Source: Nocardia amamiensis (GTDB lineage Bacteria; Actinomycetota; Actinomycetes; Mycobacteriales; Mycobacteriaceae). From it: 64,000 nt of DNA. Made by a program: the position numbers and the translations under genes. Of the stretch, positions 41,847 to 51,900 are shown piece by piece. The DNA lies in assembly GCF_015477605.1 (NCBI RefSeq), contig NZ_JADLQX010000013.1:124001-188000 (forward strand), in the 5' to 3' direction. Position 1 is the first letter of the stretch, and every line of letters begins with the position of its first letter. The notes under the pieces are model-generated. The model searched no databases. It saw only the letters and a list, made by a program, of their open reading frames with translations, and was not told the DNA's origin.

Positions 41847-42959
41847 ATGACCACGCTGGCGGATCTCATCGCGGTGCTCGACGCGGCCTACCCGCCCGCG
41901 CTGGCCGAGTCGTGGGACTCGGTCGGCTTGGTCTGCGGTGATCCGGACGACGAGTTGACGCGGGTGCTGTTCGCGGTCGACGCCACCGCGGCCGTCGTCG
42001 ACGAGGCGATCGACTGGCGCGCTCAGGCCTTGGTGGTACACCATCCGCTGCTGCTGCGCGGCGTCGACACCGTCGCGGCGAACACGCCGAAAGGCGCGCT
42101 GCTGCACCGGCTCATCCGCTCCGGTTGCGCCCTGTTCACCGCACATACCAACGCCGACTCCGCCGACCCCGGCGTCTCCGACGCGCTCGCCGCGGCCCTA
42201 GGGCTCACCGTGACCGGCCCGCTGGATGCGAAACCACAGTCCGCCGTGGACAACTGGGTAGTCCAGGTGCCCCGCACGCACACCGACGCCGTGCTTGCCG
42301 CCCTTTTCGCCGCAGGAGCAGGCGGAGGTGGGAACTATCGCGACTGCGCGCTGCGGGTACCTGCGACGGGGCAGTTCCGTCCGATGGCCGAGGGGGGTGC
42401 GGCGCCCGGCGAACTCCAGCGCGTCGAGGAGGATCGCCTCGAGGTGGTGGCCCCGCCCGCGGCGCGTTCGGCGGTGCTCGCCGCGCTGTTCACCGCGCAT
42501 CCTTACGAGGACCCGGCCTATCACATCACCGAACGAGCTGTACTGCCCTCGTCGCGCGGCATCGGCCGGATCGGCACCCTGCCGGAACCGGAGTCGTTGC
42601 GGGCATTCACGAATCGTGTGGCGAGCGCCCTTCCGCCCACCATGTGGGGCGTGCGCTCCGCCGGCGACCCGGACCGCACCATCTCCACCGTCGCCGTATG
42701 CGGTGGGGCCGGCGACTCCTACCTGAACGCGGCCACCCGCCTCGGCGTCGACGCCTACGTCACCGCCGACCTGCGCCACCACCCGGTCGACGAACATCTG
42801 CGCAAGGGCGGCCCCGCGCTGGTCGACGCCGCGCACTGGGCGACCGAGTTCCCTTGGTGCGCACAGGCGGAATCACTGGTCCACCGCGCGCTGCCCGACC
42901 TCGAGACAAGGGTCTCCACGCTGCGCACCGACCCGTGGACGGTGAGCGCGTCCGGCTGA
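41847..42959 (+). CDS. Nif3-like dinuclear metal-centre protein (YbgI family)
   Basis: A 370-residue Nif3/YbgI protein. The metal-binding pieces are VVHHPLLLRGVDTV (two His), LFTAHTNADSADPGVSDALA and, near the end, YVTADLRHHPVDE and DAAHWATEFPW. A PII-like insertion (about residues 140-240) is present, as in the longer bacterial members. GAAGGAAGG precedes the ATG. The family's activity is still debated (GTP cyclohydrolase-like, or a metal chaperone). Corresponds to Rv2230c. Confidence 0.93.
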   Translation: MTTLADLIAVLDAAYPPALAESWDSVGLVCGDPDDELTRVLFAVDATAAVVDEAIDWRAQALVVHHPLLLRGVDTVAANTPKGALLHRLIRSGCALFTAHTNADSADPGVSDALAAALGLTVTGPLDAKPQSAVDNWVVQVPRTHTDAVLAALFAAGAGGGGNYRDCALRVPATGQFRPMAEGGAAPGELQRVEEDRLEVVAPPAARSAVLAALFTAHPYEDPAYHITERAVLPSSRGIGRIGTLPEPESLRAFTNRVASALPPTMWGVRSAGDPDRTISTVAVCGGAGDSYLNAATRLGVDAYVTADLRHHPVDEHLRKGGPALVDAAHWATEFPWCAQAESLVHRALPDLETRVSTLRTDPWTVSASG

Positions 42960-43231
42960 GCCGCGGGCGACGGTCCCGGGACCGGTACGGCGCATGGGTC
43001 ACGCCGACGAATCGGCTCGGCGCGCGACGGGCACGGATGCGCGAGGCGGTGGCCGGCGTCCCGGAGGGATCCGTGGCCGCGGTTCTGTGGGTTCGGCGAG
43101 CGGTCGTCCAATGCCGTTGTCCCTGCGACGAAGTGGCAACGGTTTCAGCGTGTCGGGGCGTGTCGGCGTCGAGCTGGAACGGGCTGGGCGGTTCGGGTGA
43201 ATCGAGCGGATTGCCGGGGTACAACTAGCCC

Positions 43232-43876
43232 ATGAACTTCCCGGTTGATTTGGGGCTGGTGCAGATCGGCCTGATCCTGTTGCTGTTGGTCGGTGTCGCG
43301 CTGATCGTTTCCGGTTTGATCGCGGCCCGCCGGGTCGGGATGCGGGCGCTGTTCGCGCGTGGAGCGGGCGGGCTCGCGCTGCTGCTGGTCGCGGCGGTGT
43401 TGCTATGGATCGCGACCCTGCTGCAGACGTATCTGGGACTGACCGGGGAGATCAAGGCGGCGCATGTGGTGGCCAAGCCGGTGGCGGGGCAGGAGCACCA
43501 GCTCGATGTCGACCTCACCCTGTACGGCGACGACGACCACGCCGAACAGCGCAGCACCTACCGAGTCGAGGGCGACATGTGGGTGCTGCAAGCGGGCATC
43601 GTCGAGCTCGAGCCGTGGGTGAACGCCCTCGGCTTCCACTCCGGCTACCGGATCAGCCGTCTGTACGGCCAGCGCCTCGACGGCGTCGCCACCACCCAGA
43701 ACCAGATCTTTCTGGGCGGCGGCGACCAGGACTTCTTCGCCGACATGCGCGCGGGCCGCTGGTGGACGCAGCCGTTCGTGCGCTCCGCCTACGGCAACGC
43801 GGTGATCGCGGTGCCGGGTGAATACGACGTCTACATCTCCCGCGACGCGATCAAGACCCGCGCAGTCGGCAACTAG
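43232..43876 (+). CDS. Membrane-anchored protein of unknown function
   Basis: A protein of 214 residues with two N-terminal membrane helices (VQIGLILLLLVGVALIVSGL and GGLALLLVAAVLLWIATLL). A soluble domain of about 140 residues, predicted beta-rich, follows (HQLDVDLTLYGDDDHAEQRS, then GMWVLQ-like and VPGEYDVYISRD segments). No enzyme motif seen. It lies inside the conserved cobC/Nif3/zinc-ribbon block, but I know no mycobacterial counterpart at this place, so it may be an insertion. Confidence 0.78.
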   Translation: MNFPVDLGLVQIGLILLLLVGVALIVSGLIAARRVGMRALFARGAGGLALLLVAAVLLWIATLLQTYLGLTGEIKAAHVVAKPVAGQEHQLDVDLTLYGDDDHAEQRSTYRVEGDMWVLQAGIVELEPWVNALGFHSGYRISRLYGQRLDGVATTQNQIFLGGGDQDFFADMRAGRWWTQPFVRSAYGNAVIAVPGEYDVYISRDAIKTRAVGN

Positions 43877-44002
43877 CGGCTGGGTCTTCGTTCGTACCGC
43901 GGCTACGGACTTCCTCCCGCTACGCCCATTACGCAGGGCCGCCGCTGCGGCGCGGTACGGTTGAACACCAGTCCCGTCCACCCATCCAGGAGTTTGTCCG
44001 CG

Positions 44003-44740
44003 TTGAATGTCGAACCCACGATCCAGGCCGAGCTGCTCCGGCTGGCCGCCGTCGACGCCGAGCTGACCCGGATCGCGCACCGCCGCACCGTGCTGCCCGA
44101 GCAGCAGGAGGTCGCCCGGCTGGAGGCCGAGCGCAACACCCACTCCGACGCCGCGGTGGCCGTGGAGATCGTGCTGGACGACCTCGACCGCGATATCCGC
44201 AAGCTGGAGGGCGAGGTCGAGGCGGTGCGCAAGCGCGAGGACCGCGACCGGGGAATGCTCACCGCGGGGACGGTGAACGCCAAGCAGCTGTCCGAGCTAC
44301 AGCACGAGCTGGGCAGCCTGGAGCGTCGCCGCTCGGTCCTGGAGGACGAACTGCTCGAGGTGATGGAACGGCGCGAGGCCTCCGCCGCCGACCACGAGCA
44401 CGCGGGCGCCCGGCTGAGCAAGACCGACGCGGACCTGGCCGACGCGCGGCGGCAGCGCGACGAGGCGCTGGCGGATCTGGATGTGGCGCAGAACCGCTGC
44501 GATACCGATCGCGCCGGTGTGGTCGCGAAGCTGCCCGCCGAGTTGCTAGCGATCTACGACCGCCAGCGCGCCCAGCACGGTGTGGGCGCCGCGCTGTTGC
44601 AGGCCCGCCGCTGCGGCGCGTGCCGCATCGAACTCGACCGCGGCGAGATCGCCCGGATCGCCAAGACCGCTCCCGATGTGGTGGTGCGCTGCCCGGAGTG
44701 CGGGGCGGTCTTGGTCCGGACCAAGGAATCGGGGCTGTGA
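44003..44740 (+). CDS. Coiled-coil protein with C4 zinc ribbon (Rv2229c-like)
   Basis: A protein of 245 residues. About the first 190 form a long coiled-coil hairpin (LEAERNTHSDAAVAVEIVLD and on), followed by a four-Cys zinc ribbon (CGACRIEL and CPECGAVL). This is the actinobacterial DUF164-type protein encoded between the Nif3 and RNase H genes. I take TTG 44003 because CAGGAG lies upstream and the family part begins there; an ATG 14 codons earlier is possible. Proposed to bind nucleic acid or act as a scaffold. Confidence 0.87.
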   Translation: MNVEPTIQAELLRLAAVDAELTRIAHRRTVLPEQQEVARLEAERNTHSDAAVAVEIVLDDLDRDIRKLEGEVEAVRKREDRDRGMLTAGTVNAKQLSELQHELGSLERRRSVLEDELLEVMERREASAADHEHAGARLSKTDADLADARRQRDEALADLDVAQNRCDTDRAGVVAKLPAELLAIYDRQRAQHGVGAALLQARRCGACRIELDRGEIARIAKTAPDVVVRCPECGAVLVRTKESGL

Positions 44741-44786
44741 ACCGGCGTCGGCGAGTGAACCGAGGACAAAGCGCGCGGACGCGGCG

Positions 44787-45977
44787 ATGACCTACCCGGA
44801 AGTGATCGTCGAGGCCGACGGCGGCTCTCGCGGCAATCCCGGCCCGGCCGGCTACGGCGCGGTGGTCTACGACGCCGATCACGCCCACGTGCTGGCCGAA
44901 CGCCGGGAATTCCTCGGCACCGCCACCAATAATGTCGCCGAATACCGCGGCCTGATCGCCGGATTGGAGGCGGCGGCCGAGCTCGGCGCCGAATCCGTCG
45001 AGGTGCGGATGGATTCCAAGCTGGTTGTCGAGCAGATGACCGGCCGCTGGAAAGTCAAGCACGCGGCCATGATTCCGCTCGCCGATCGGGCACGCAGGCT
45101 GGCCGCCGGGTTCGCGCGGGTGCGGTTCACCTGGATTCCCCGCGCCCAGAACGCCCACGCCGACCGGCTGGCGAACCAGGCCATGGACGACGCCACCCTG
45201 GTCGGCGAGGTCCGGACGACGCCGGAGTCCACGCGGTCGACCGAGGCCGCCGACCCGGCACTGGCGGTCACCGAGCGTGAGCTGCCGAGCTGGATCGACG
45301 AAGCCAGGCAGGCGGCCGCGCCGCCCGAACCAGCGCGGCAGGGCCCCGGCTGGACCCGTGCCACCGGCCGCCCGACCCGGCTGTTGCTGTTGCGCCACGG
45401 CCAGACCGAGCTGTCGCTGGAGCGCCGCTATTCCGGCCGGGGCAACCCCCCGCTCACCGCGCTGGGCCGGGAGCAGGCCGCCCGGGCCGCGAAAATGCTG
45501 GCCGCCAAAGGCGATATCGCCGCCGTGATCAGCTCACCGCTCGGCCGGGCCAGGGAGACCGCGGAGGCCGCGGCGACCGCCCTCGGGGTGCCCGCCGAGA
45601 TACACGATGGTCTGATCGAGACCGATTTCGGCGCATGGGAGGGGCTGACCTTCGCCGAGGCCGCGCAGCGCGACCCCGAGCTGCACGCGCGCTGGATCGG
45701 CGACCCGGCCGCCGCCGCGCCCGGCGGGGAGAGCTTCGACCAGGTCCGGGAACGGGTGGAGGCGGCCCGTCGCGATCTGATCGAACGGTATCCCGGGGCG
45801 AACCTGGTAGTGGTCAGTCACGTGACCCCGATCAAGACGCTGCTGCAACTGGCGCTGGATGCGGGCCCTTCGCTGCTGTACCGGTTGCATCTGGATCTGG
45901 CGTCGCTGTCCATAGCGGAGTTCTATCTCGATGGCGGATCATCAGTGCGTCTGGTCAACGACACGTCCTATCTCTGA
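44787..45977 (+). CDS. Fusion of RNase HI and histidine phosphatase (Rv2228c-like)
   Basis: A 396-residue two-domain enzyme. The N-terminal RNase H domain (about 1-135) has Asp11 in VEADGGSRGNPGPAGYG, the catalytic Glu in NNVAEYRGLIAG and the second Asp in VRMDSKLVVEQM. It removes RNA from RNA-DNA hybrids. A charged linker of about 60 residues leads to a phosphoglycerate-mutase-like phosphatase (about 197-396) with His204 in LLRHGQTE and VVSHVTPIK, expected to dephosphorylate alpha-ribazole phosphate in cobalamin synthesis. This fusion is known in mycobacteria. It ends the conserved block. Confidence 0.95.
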   Translation: MTYPEVIVEADGGSRGNPGPAGYGAVVYDADHAHVLAERREFLGTATNNVAEYRGLIAGLEAAAELGAESVEVRMDSKLVVEQMTGRWKVKHAAMIPLADRARRLAAGFARVRFTWIPRAQNAHADRLANQAMDDATLVGEVRTTPESTRSTEAADPALAVTERELPSWIDEARQAAAPPEPARQGPGWTRATGRPTRLLLLRHGQTELSLERRYSGRGNPPLTALGREQAARAAKMLAAKGDIAAVISSPLGRARETAEAAATALGVPAEIHDGLIETDFGAWEGLTFAEAAQRDPELHARWIGDPAAAAPGGESFDQVRERVEAARRDLIERYPGANLVVVSHVTPIKTLLQLALDAGPSLLYRLHLDLASLSIAEFYLDGGSSVRLVNDTSYL

Positions 45978-46293
45978 GGACGCCGCGACACCTGGAACGA
46001 GGGCAAACGCGGTGCGCGAGGGGCGAATTATGCCCCATTGCAACACGTTTCCGTTTCACATTCGCGCGATGCGGTGAATCTCACTTCGACTCTGCCTTGC
46101 GCGCCGAGTAGCGGTAGGCTTCCGGACGGTCAGGCACAGGCGTCCTACCCTGCCTGCCTGGTCGGGGTCGACGCTGTGTGCCCTCGATCGGTGTCACTAA
46201 GGGGGACGGTGGTTCGTGGGCAGCGCCGCCCATAGACCGCGCCATGGCGGGAAGCGCCTGTGCCGTCGAGTAATTCGAGAGAGTGCAGGTTCG
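45978..46293 (+). promoter_or_regulatory. Leader region before the biosynthetic locus
   Basis: No gene. It should hold the promoter of the monooxygenase/NRPS genes. I see no iron box (IdeR-type) and no strong dyad. A sharp drop in GC (AATTATGCCCCATTGCAACA at about 46027-46046) may mark the promoter. The sequence GGGCGAATTATGCCCC contains a GGGC/GCCC inverted repeat around it. Confidence 0.35.
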
Positions 46294-48765
46294 ATGGGCA
46301 ATCCGATCAAAGTAATCGTTCTGGGGGCGGGGATCGGAGGACTCACCACCGCGGTCGCACTGCGGCACGCGGGTTTCGCCGTCGAACTATACGAAGCCGG
46401 CCCCGAACTGCGTGCGCAGGGTTTCGGTCTTTCGGTGCAGGCGAACGGAATCAACGCGTTGCGCACCCTCGGTCTCGGCCTCGACGAGCAACTGCTCGAA
46501 CGCGGCGGCAGGGTCGAGAGCTTCCGCTTCTGCAACCCCGACGGCAGCCCGATCCGGGTGCTTCCGGTGCACCGGCTCGATGCCCAGCTCGGCGCGCCCG
46601 CCGTGGCGCTGCACCGCACGGACCTGCACGACGTGCTGCTGCGCGCGATCGGCGACACGCCGACTTTCGTTGCCGCACAGGCCACCCGGTTCATCGATGA
46701 CGGCGAGCACGTGCGCGTGGAATTCGCCGACGGCCGGGTCGCCGAGGGCGATCTGCTCGTCGGCGCCGACGGCATCCACTCCATGGTGCGCGCCCAGTTG
46801 CACGGCCGCGCCGAGCCGCGACCGGGCAATTTCGTGTGCTGGCTGGCCTGCATCCCGTTCGAGCATCGCAACGTCGCGCGCGGCCTGTCGGCGCACTTCT
46901 GGGGCACCGGAATGCGGTTCGGCATCCACGACATCGGCCACGGCCGGGTGTACTGGTGGGGCACCCAGACCTTGCCCGCCGACGAGGCCGCGAACTGGCG
47001 CGGCGGCAAGGAAGACCTGCTGCGCCTGTACGCCGACTGGGCGCCGGAGGTGCGCGCCTGCATCGAGCAGACCGACGAATCCGCGATCCTCGCGGTGCCC
47101 GCCCAGGACCGCCCGCCGCTGGCGCGGTGGGGCCGCGGCCGGGTGACCCTGCTCGGCGACGCGGCGCATCCGATGCTGCCCAGCCTCGGCCAGGGCGCCA
47201 ACTCCGCCATCGAGGACGCGGTAGTGCTGGCGAACGTACTGCGCAACGCGCTGGATCCGGTGGCGGGGCTGCGCCGTTACGAGCAGCTGCGCGCCGATCG
47301 CACCGCCATGTTCGTCAACGGCTCGGCCTCGCTCGCCAAGATCGAGCAGACCACCGATCCGCATCTGGTGCGGGTGCGCGACACCTACTTCCGGCACGCG
47401 CCCACCGACTTCTTCTTGCGCGAGCTCGCCAAGCCGATGTCGTTCCCGCCGCTGGACGGGCCGGCCGCGCGGCTGCCGCGCCCGCTGTCGCCGGTCGAGC
47501 GCTGGCACTGGATCGCCGATCAGCTGGCGCCGCTGCATATCTTGTCGCGCGTGCGGATCCGCGGACAGGTCGCCGTCGAGCAGATCCGAGCAGGCCTGGA
47601 CGAAGTGCAGCGCCGACATCCGCTCTTGCGAGTCGCCGTGGCCGCCGAACCCGACGGCACAGCACCGCGTTTCGTTCCGGTGCAGGCGCCGATTCCGCTG
47701 CGCGTGATCGAATCCGAAGACAGCACAACGTGGTTGACCGAGGTCGACGAGGTCGAGCTGCGCGAACCCTTCGACTGGCGCGCCGGGCCATTGGCCAGGG
47801 CGGTGCTGATCAAGGAGACCGACGGCACCAACGAGCTGATCGTGACGCTGCACTACGCGATCGCCGATGGCGAGAGCGCGCTGTCGGTGGCCGAGCAGGT
47901 GCTCCACGCGGCCGCCGGGGAAGCGGGCGAGTTCCCGCCCGCCCCGGTGCGCCCCGGTCCGGAAGATCTCTTCCCCCCGCGCTTCCAGGGCGGCAGCGGC
48001 GCGCTGCGCACCGCGGGTTCACTGCTGCGCGACCAGAAGTCGCAGCTGCGCAGGCCGCGCAGGCTGGAACCGACCTCGCTGGCCCCGCCCGCACAGCGGC
48101 GCAGCCGGGTGGTGCATCGCAGCCTCGACGCCGACCAACTGGACGCGCTCACCGCGGGCTGCGCACGCCACGGCGTCGGCCTGCAGTCCGCCCTGTCCGC
48201 GGCGCTGCTGATGGCGGCGGCCAGGGAGGCGGGCACCGGCAAGGCGACTTGGTACACCGTCGGCAGCTCGGTCAATTTCCGCGACCATCTCGACGGCGCC
48301 GCCGCGGACACCGAGGTCGGCACCTATCAGGGCATGATCGCCACCCCGGCGAAGTACGCGCCGTGGGCCTCGTTGTGGGAGATCGCCGGCGAGATCGAGC
48401 GCGAGTACGGCGCGCGGATGGATCGGCGCGATCATCTCTCGGCCCTGAACCTGCTGAAGGTGGCCGCGCCGAAATCGGTTGCCGCCAGCGCGTCCACCGT
48501 CAAGCTCATGGATACCCGCGGTCCCGGACATCTCTGTATGACCTACCTGGGCAGCTACCCCTTCCCGGACAAGATCGGCTCCTGGCAGCTGGAGGGAGCG
48601 CAGTTCGTGTCCGGGATGTCGGTGAGCGGGTTCATCATGGCCACCGCCAATGCGACCCACGACGAGCTGTCCTTCAACGTCGGTTACGTCGAACCCGCGG
48701 TGTCGCGGGACCGAGCCGAACGCCTGGCCGATGAGAGTGTGCGTGCGCTGCTGTCGGCCTGCTGA
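46294..48765 (+). CDS. FAD monooxygenase fused to a PapA/condensation-like acyltransferase domain
   Basis: An 823-residue fusion. Residues 5-370 form a group A FAD monooxygenase: dinucleotide motif LGAGIGGLTTAVAL (from 10), VGADGIHS near 157, and GDAAHPMLPSLGQGANSAIE from about 288. Residues 400-823 resemble the PapA5/condensation superfamily: LSPVERWHWIADQ start, RHPLLRV, and SVNFRDHL near 665. The active-site motif reads H520-Y-A-I-A-D-G526, where HHxxxDG is expected, so the second (catalytic) His is Tyr521. The acyltransfer part may therefore be inactive, act as a binding domain, or work differently. The start is set at the ATG before GNPIKVIVLG. The NRPS gene follows after 172 bases. Confidence 0.88.
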   Translation: MGNPIKVIVLGAGIGGLTTAVALRHAGFAVELYEAGPELRAQGFGLSVQANGINALRTLGLGLDEQLLERGGRVESFRFCNPDGSPIRVLPVHRLDAQLGAPAVALHRTDLHDVLLRAIGDTPTFVAAQATRFIDDGEHVRVEFADGRVAEGDLLVGADGIHSMVRAQLHGRAEPRPGNFVCWLACIPFEHRNVARGLSAHFWGTGMRFGIHDIGHGRVYWWGTQTLPADEAANWRGGKEDLLRLYADWAPEVRACIEQTDESAILAVPAQDRPPLARWGRGRVTLLGDAAHPMLPSLGQGANSAIEDAVVLANVLRNALDPVAGLRRYEQLRADRTAMFVNGSASLAKIEQTTDPHLVRVRDTYFRHAPTDFFLRELAKPMSFPPLDGPAARLPRPLSPVERWHWIADQLAPLHILSRVRIRGQVAVEQIRAGLDEVQRRHPLLRVAVAAEPDGTAPRFVPVQAPIPLRVIESEDSTTWLTEVDEVELREPFDWRAGPLARAVLIKETDGTNELIVTLHYAIADGESALSVAEQVLHAAAGEAGEFPPAPVRPGPEDLFPPRFQGGSGALRTAGSLLRDQKSQLRRPRRLEPTSLAPPAQRRSRVVHRSLDADQLDALTAGCARHGVGLQSALSAALLMAAAREAGTGKATWYTVGSSVNFRDHLDGAAADTEVGTYQGMIATPAKYAPWASLWEIAGEIEREYGARMDRRDHLSALNLLKVAAPKSVAASASTVKLMDTRGPGHLCMTYLGSYPFPDKIGSWQLEGAQFVSGMSVSGFIMATANATHDELSFNVGYVEPAVSRDRAERLADESVRALLSAC

Positions 48766-48796
48766 CCGCCTACACCACAAGACAACAGGAGAGTCC

Positions 48797-48819
48797 CGGC
48801 ATCGGCGAAGTCGATGCCG
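48797..48819 (+). other. Hairpin in the gap before the NRPS gene
   Basis: CGGCATCG and CGATGCCG form a perfect 8-bp stem with a 7-base loop, 31 bases after the monooxygenase fusion gene. It may weaken read-through into the NRPS gene or end the first transcript. Confidence 0.45.
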
Positions 48820-48833
48820 TGATTCGCGATATC

Positions 48834-48849
48834 GATAACTGGATAACTG
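48834..48849 (+). repeat. Tandem GATAACTG direct repeat upstream of the NRPS gene
   Basis: GATAACTG occurs twice with no gap, 88 bases before the NRPS start, in the only AT-rich patch of the gap. Head-to-tail repeats of this length are typical sites of direct-repeat-binding activators such as SARP proteins, but no SARP gene is in the window. Confidence 0.5.
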
Positions 48850-48937
48850 TGGTAGCAGCTTTGCGTGTCAGAGATCAGGGTGGGCTTGGTTATATCCGCG
48901 CACAGCCGGTGCCGCGAGTGTCGCGATAGGAGTGACT

Positions 48938-51900
48938 GTGACATCCGAACCGAGTGCTACTCCCCATAGACCCGAGGCGTGGCCGGTCAGCGCGTACCAA
49001 CGCGATGTGTTGTCCGTGGCCTTCCGGTACGGACCCGCGCCGGTCACCAGAAACGCCTACTGTGCGTTCCTGGACGAGCCCTTCGACATGGCCCGGCTGC
49101 AGGCCGTGGTCCGCCGGGCACTGCTGAGTGACGCCGCGCTGCGGCTGCGTTTCGAATTCACCGAAGGCCGCTTCTGGCAGTGGATTTCCGACGAGCTGCC
49201 GGAAGTCGAGCTGATCGACCTGAGCTGGGCGTCGGACCCGGCGGCCGCCCGCCAGGAATGGGTGAACCGGGCCAATCTGACGCCATCCCCGCCGCGCCGG
49301 CCGTTCCGGGTCGCCGCGCTGGTCGACGGACCCGACCACTTCTACCTCTACGTGGCGATGCACCACGCGATGATCGACGGGTGGGGCGTGAACGCGTTGT
49401 GGGCCGCCCTGGTGGACAACTACAGCCGTTCTGATCTGTCACTCGAACTGCTCGCCGAACCGGAACCGGTCACCGAGGAGTCCGACCGCAGCGTGCGCAC
49501 CTACCGCAGGATCGCGGCCGAACACGAGGAGTATCTGTCGTCTCCGCAGTGGGTCGCCGACCGCGACGCCCTGGTCCGCCGCTTCGGAGGAGTGGTTCCC
49601 GCGCTCTTCTCCGGCCGGGCGAGCACCCCGAACGTGGACCGGGGACGACGGCGCGTGGTGGTGGAACCCGCGTTCCTGGACCGGATTCGCGCTACCGGCT
49701 TCTCCGTCTTCGCCTTCACCGTCTCGGCGCTGGCCGCGTACCTGACCACCGTCCATCGCTCCGAGGAAGTGGTGATCGGTGTCCCGATGCTGAACCGGCA
49801 CAGCGCGGAGACCTTCCGCACCGCCGGACACCGGACGAACGTGGTGCCGCTGCGCATCCGGGTCGACCCCGCCGAGCCGTTGTCCGCGGTCGCGTCCGAG
49901 GTGGCCGCGCAGATCCGGGAACTCAAGCGCTACGAGCGCTTTCCGTACGGTGATCTGGCTCGTGCGCTCAGCAGCGATCCGACCGCGCCGCCGCTGTTCG
50001 ACGTGGCGTACTCCTACATCAAGATGCCGTCGTCGGATCACCTGGACAAGATCCTCGGCACCATCGACATCGTCAATCCGGGCACGGTGCTCGAGGCGCT
50101 GAACATCCTCGCCGTCGAGCACGCGCGCGACGGTTCGCTGAACCTCCAGCTCTACTACGACCGAGACGTCTTCGACGAGAACTTCCCGTTCGAATCGGTG
50201 GTGCGCAGCATCGGCGCCCTCCTGACGGCGGCGCTGGATCGGCCGGACGCCCCGATCTCGGCATTGCCGCTGATGCCCGCGCGCGAGCTGGCCGCCATCT
50301 CCGCTTTCGAAACCGGGCCGCGCGAGGAGTTTCCGTACACCACGATCGACCGCTTGTTCCGCGAGGCGGCCGCCGAGCACCCGGATCGAGTGGCGATCGA
50401 GGCGGTCGCGGGCTCGGGGGAGCGGCCGCTGCGCTACCGTGAGCTGTCCGCGCTGGCCGACGGATTCGCCGCACGGCTGCGTGCGCTGGGCGTGACCGGC
50501 AACGAATGCGTCCCGGTGGTGCTGACGCGCTCGACGGAGCTGCTCGTCGCGATTTTCGGCACGCTGCGCGCCGGGTGCGCGTACGTGCCGTTGGACCCGG
50601 ACTTTCCGGCCACGCGCATCGAAACCGTGCTCGCCGACTGCGGGGCACGCTTCGTGGTGGCCGGACCGGAGCATCAAGCGGTGTTCGACAAACTGCGCGT
50701 CACACGGATAACGGTGGCCGACACCGAGCCCGCACGTGGTGTCGAAAATGTCTCGCATCCAGCGGATCTGAGCTACCTCATCTACACCTCGGGCTCCACG
50801 GGCGTGCCCAAAGGCGTGATGATCGAGCACCGGTCGGTGGTGAACCGGCTGACCTGGATGCAGCGGCGCTACCCGTTGCACGCCGGGGACGTGATCCTGC
50901 AGAAAACGCCGGTCACCTTCGACGTCTCGGTGTGGGAGCTGTTCTGGTGGGCGATCACCGGCGCCAGGCTGGCGTTGCTGGAGCCGGGCGGGGAGCGCGA
51001 TCCGCGCCGCATCGTCGACGCCATCGCCGCGCACACGGTCACCGTGCTGCACTTCGTGCCGTCCATGCTGGCCGCGTTCATCGACGAGCTGGCGGCCGAT
51101 CCCGCTGTGGTCGCGCGGATCGGCAGCCTGCGCCGGGTGTTCTGCAGCGGCGAGGCCCTACCACCGGCGCTGGTGCGCCGATTCCATGCGGTCTTCACCG
51201 CGGCCGGGGCGGCGGTGCCGGAGCTGGTGAATCTCTACGGCCCGACCGAAGCCACGGTCGACGTCTCCTATTTCGACTGCCCCCGCGACGAGGGGCTCGA
51301 CGTGGTGCCGATCGGCCGTCCGATCGACAACATCGACCTGCTCGTGCTCGACGAAACAGGCCGCCGCGTACCGGTCGGGGTGCCGGGCGAACTGAACATC
51401 GCGGGCGTCGGCGTGGCGCGCGGGTATCGCGGCAGGCCCGAGCTGACCGCGGCGGCCTTCGTCGACGATCGCGGGGTGCCTGGTCGGCGGCGCTACCGCA
51501 CCGGCGATCTGGCGCGCTGGCTGCCGGACGGCAACCTCGAGTATCTGGGCCGTTTCGACGACCAGGTGAAGATCCGCGGCAACCGGGTCACGCTCGGTGA
51601 GGTGCACAACGCCATGCTCGGTTGCCGCGGGGTCCGCGCCGCGGCGGTGGTGGACGAACTGTCCGAGGCGCACGGCGTGCAGCTGGTCGGCTATTTCGTC
51701 GGAACCGACGTGACCGGCGAGGAGATCGCCGAGCAGATCGCGGCGAAACTGCCGCGCTACATGGTGCCCACCCGGCTGATCCGGGTAGATCGAATCCCGC
51801 TGACCCGCAATGGGAAACTCGACCGCCGCGCACTCGCCGAGCAGCTCGTCCTCGGACACGGCGCCGAGCAGGTCGCGGGTGTCGAGCCGCGCACCGACGT

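Noticed and set aside
46027..46046. Possible iron box in front of the biosynthetic locus.
   Set aside because: The AT-rich patch lacks the TTAGGTTAGGCTAACC-like pattern, so no case for iron control or a siderophore can be made from it.
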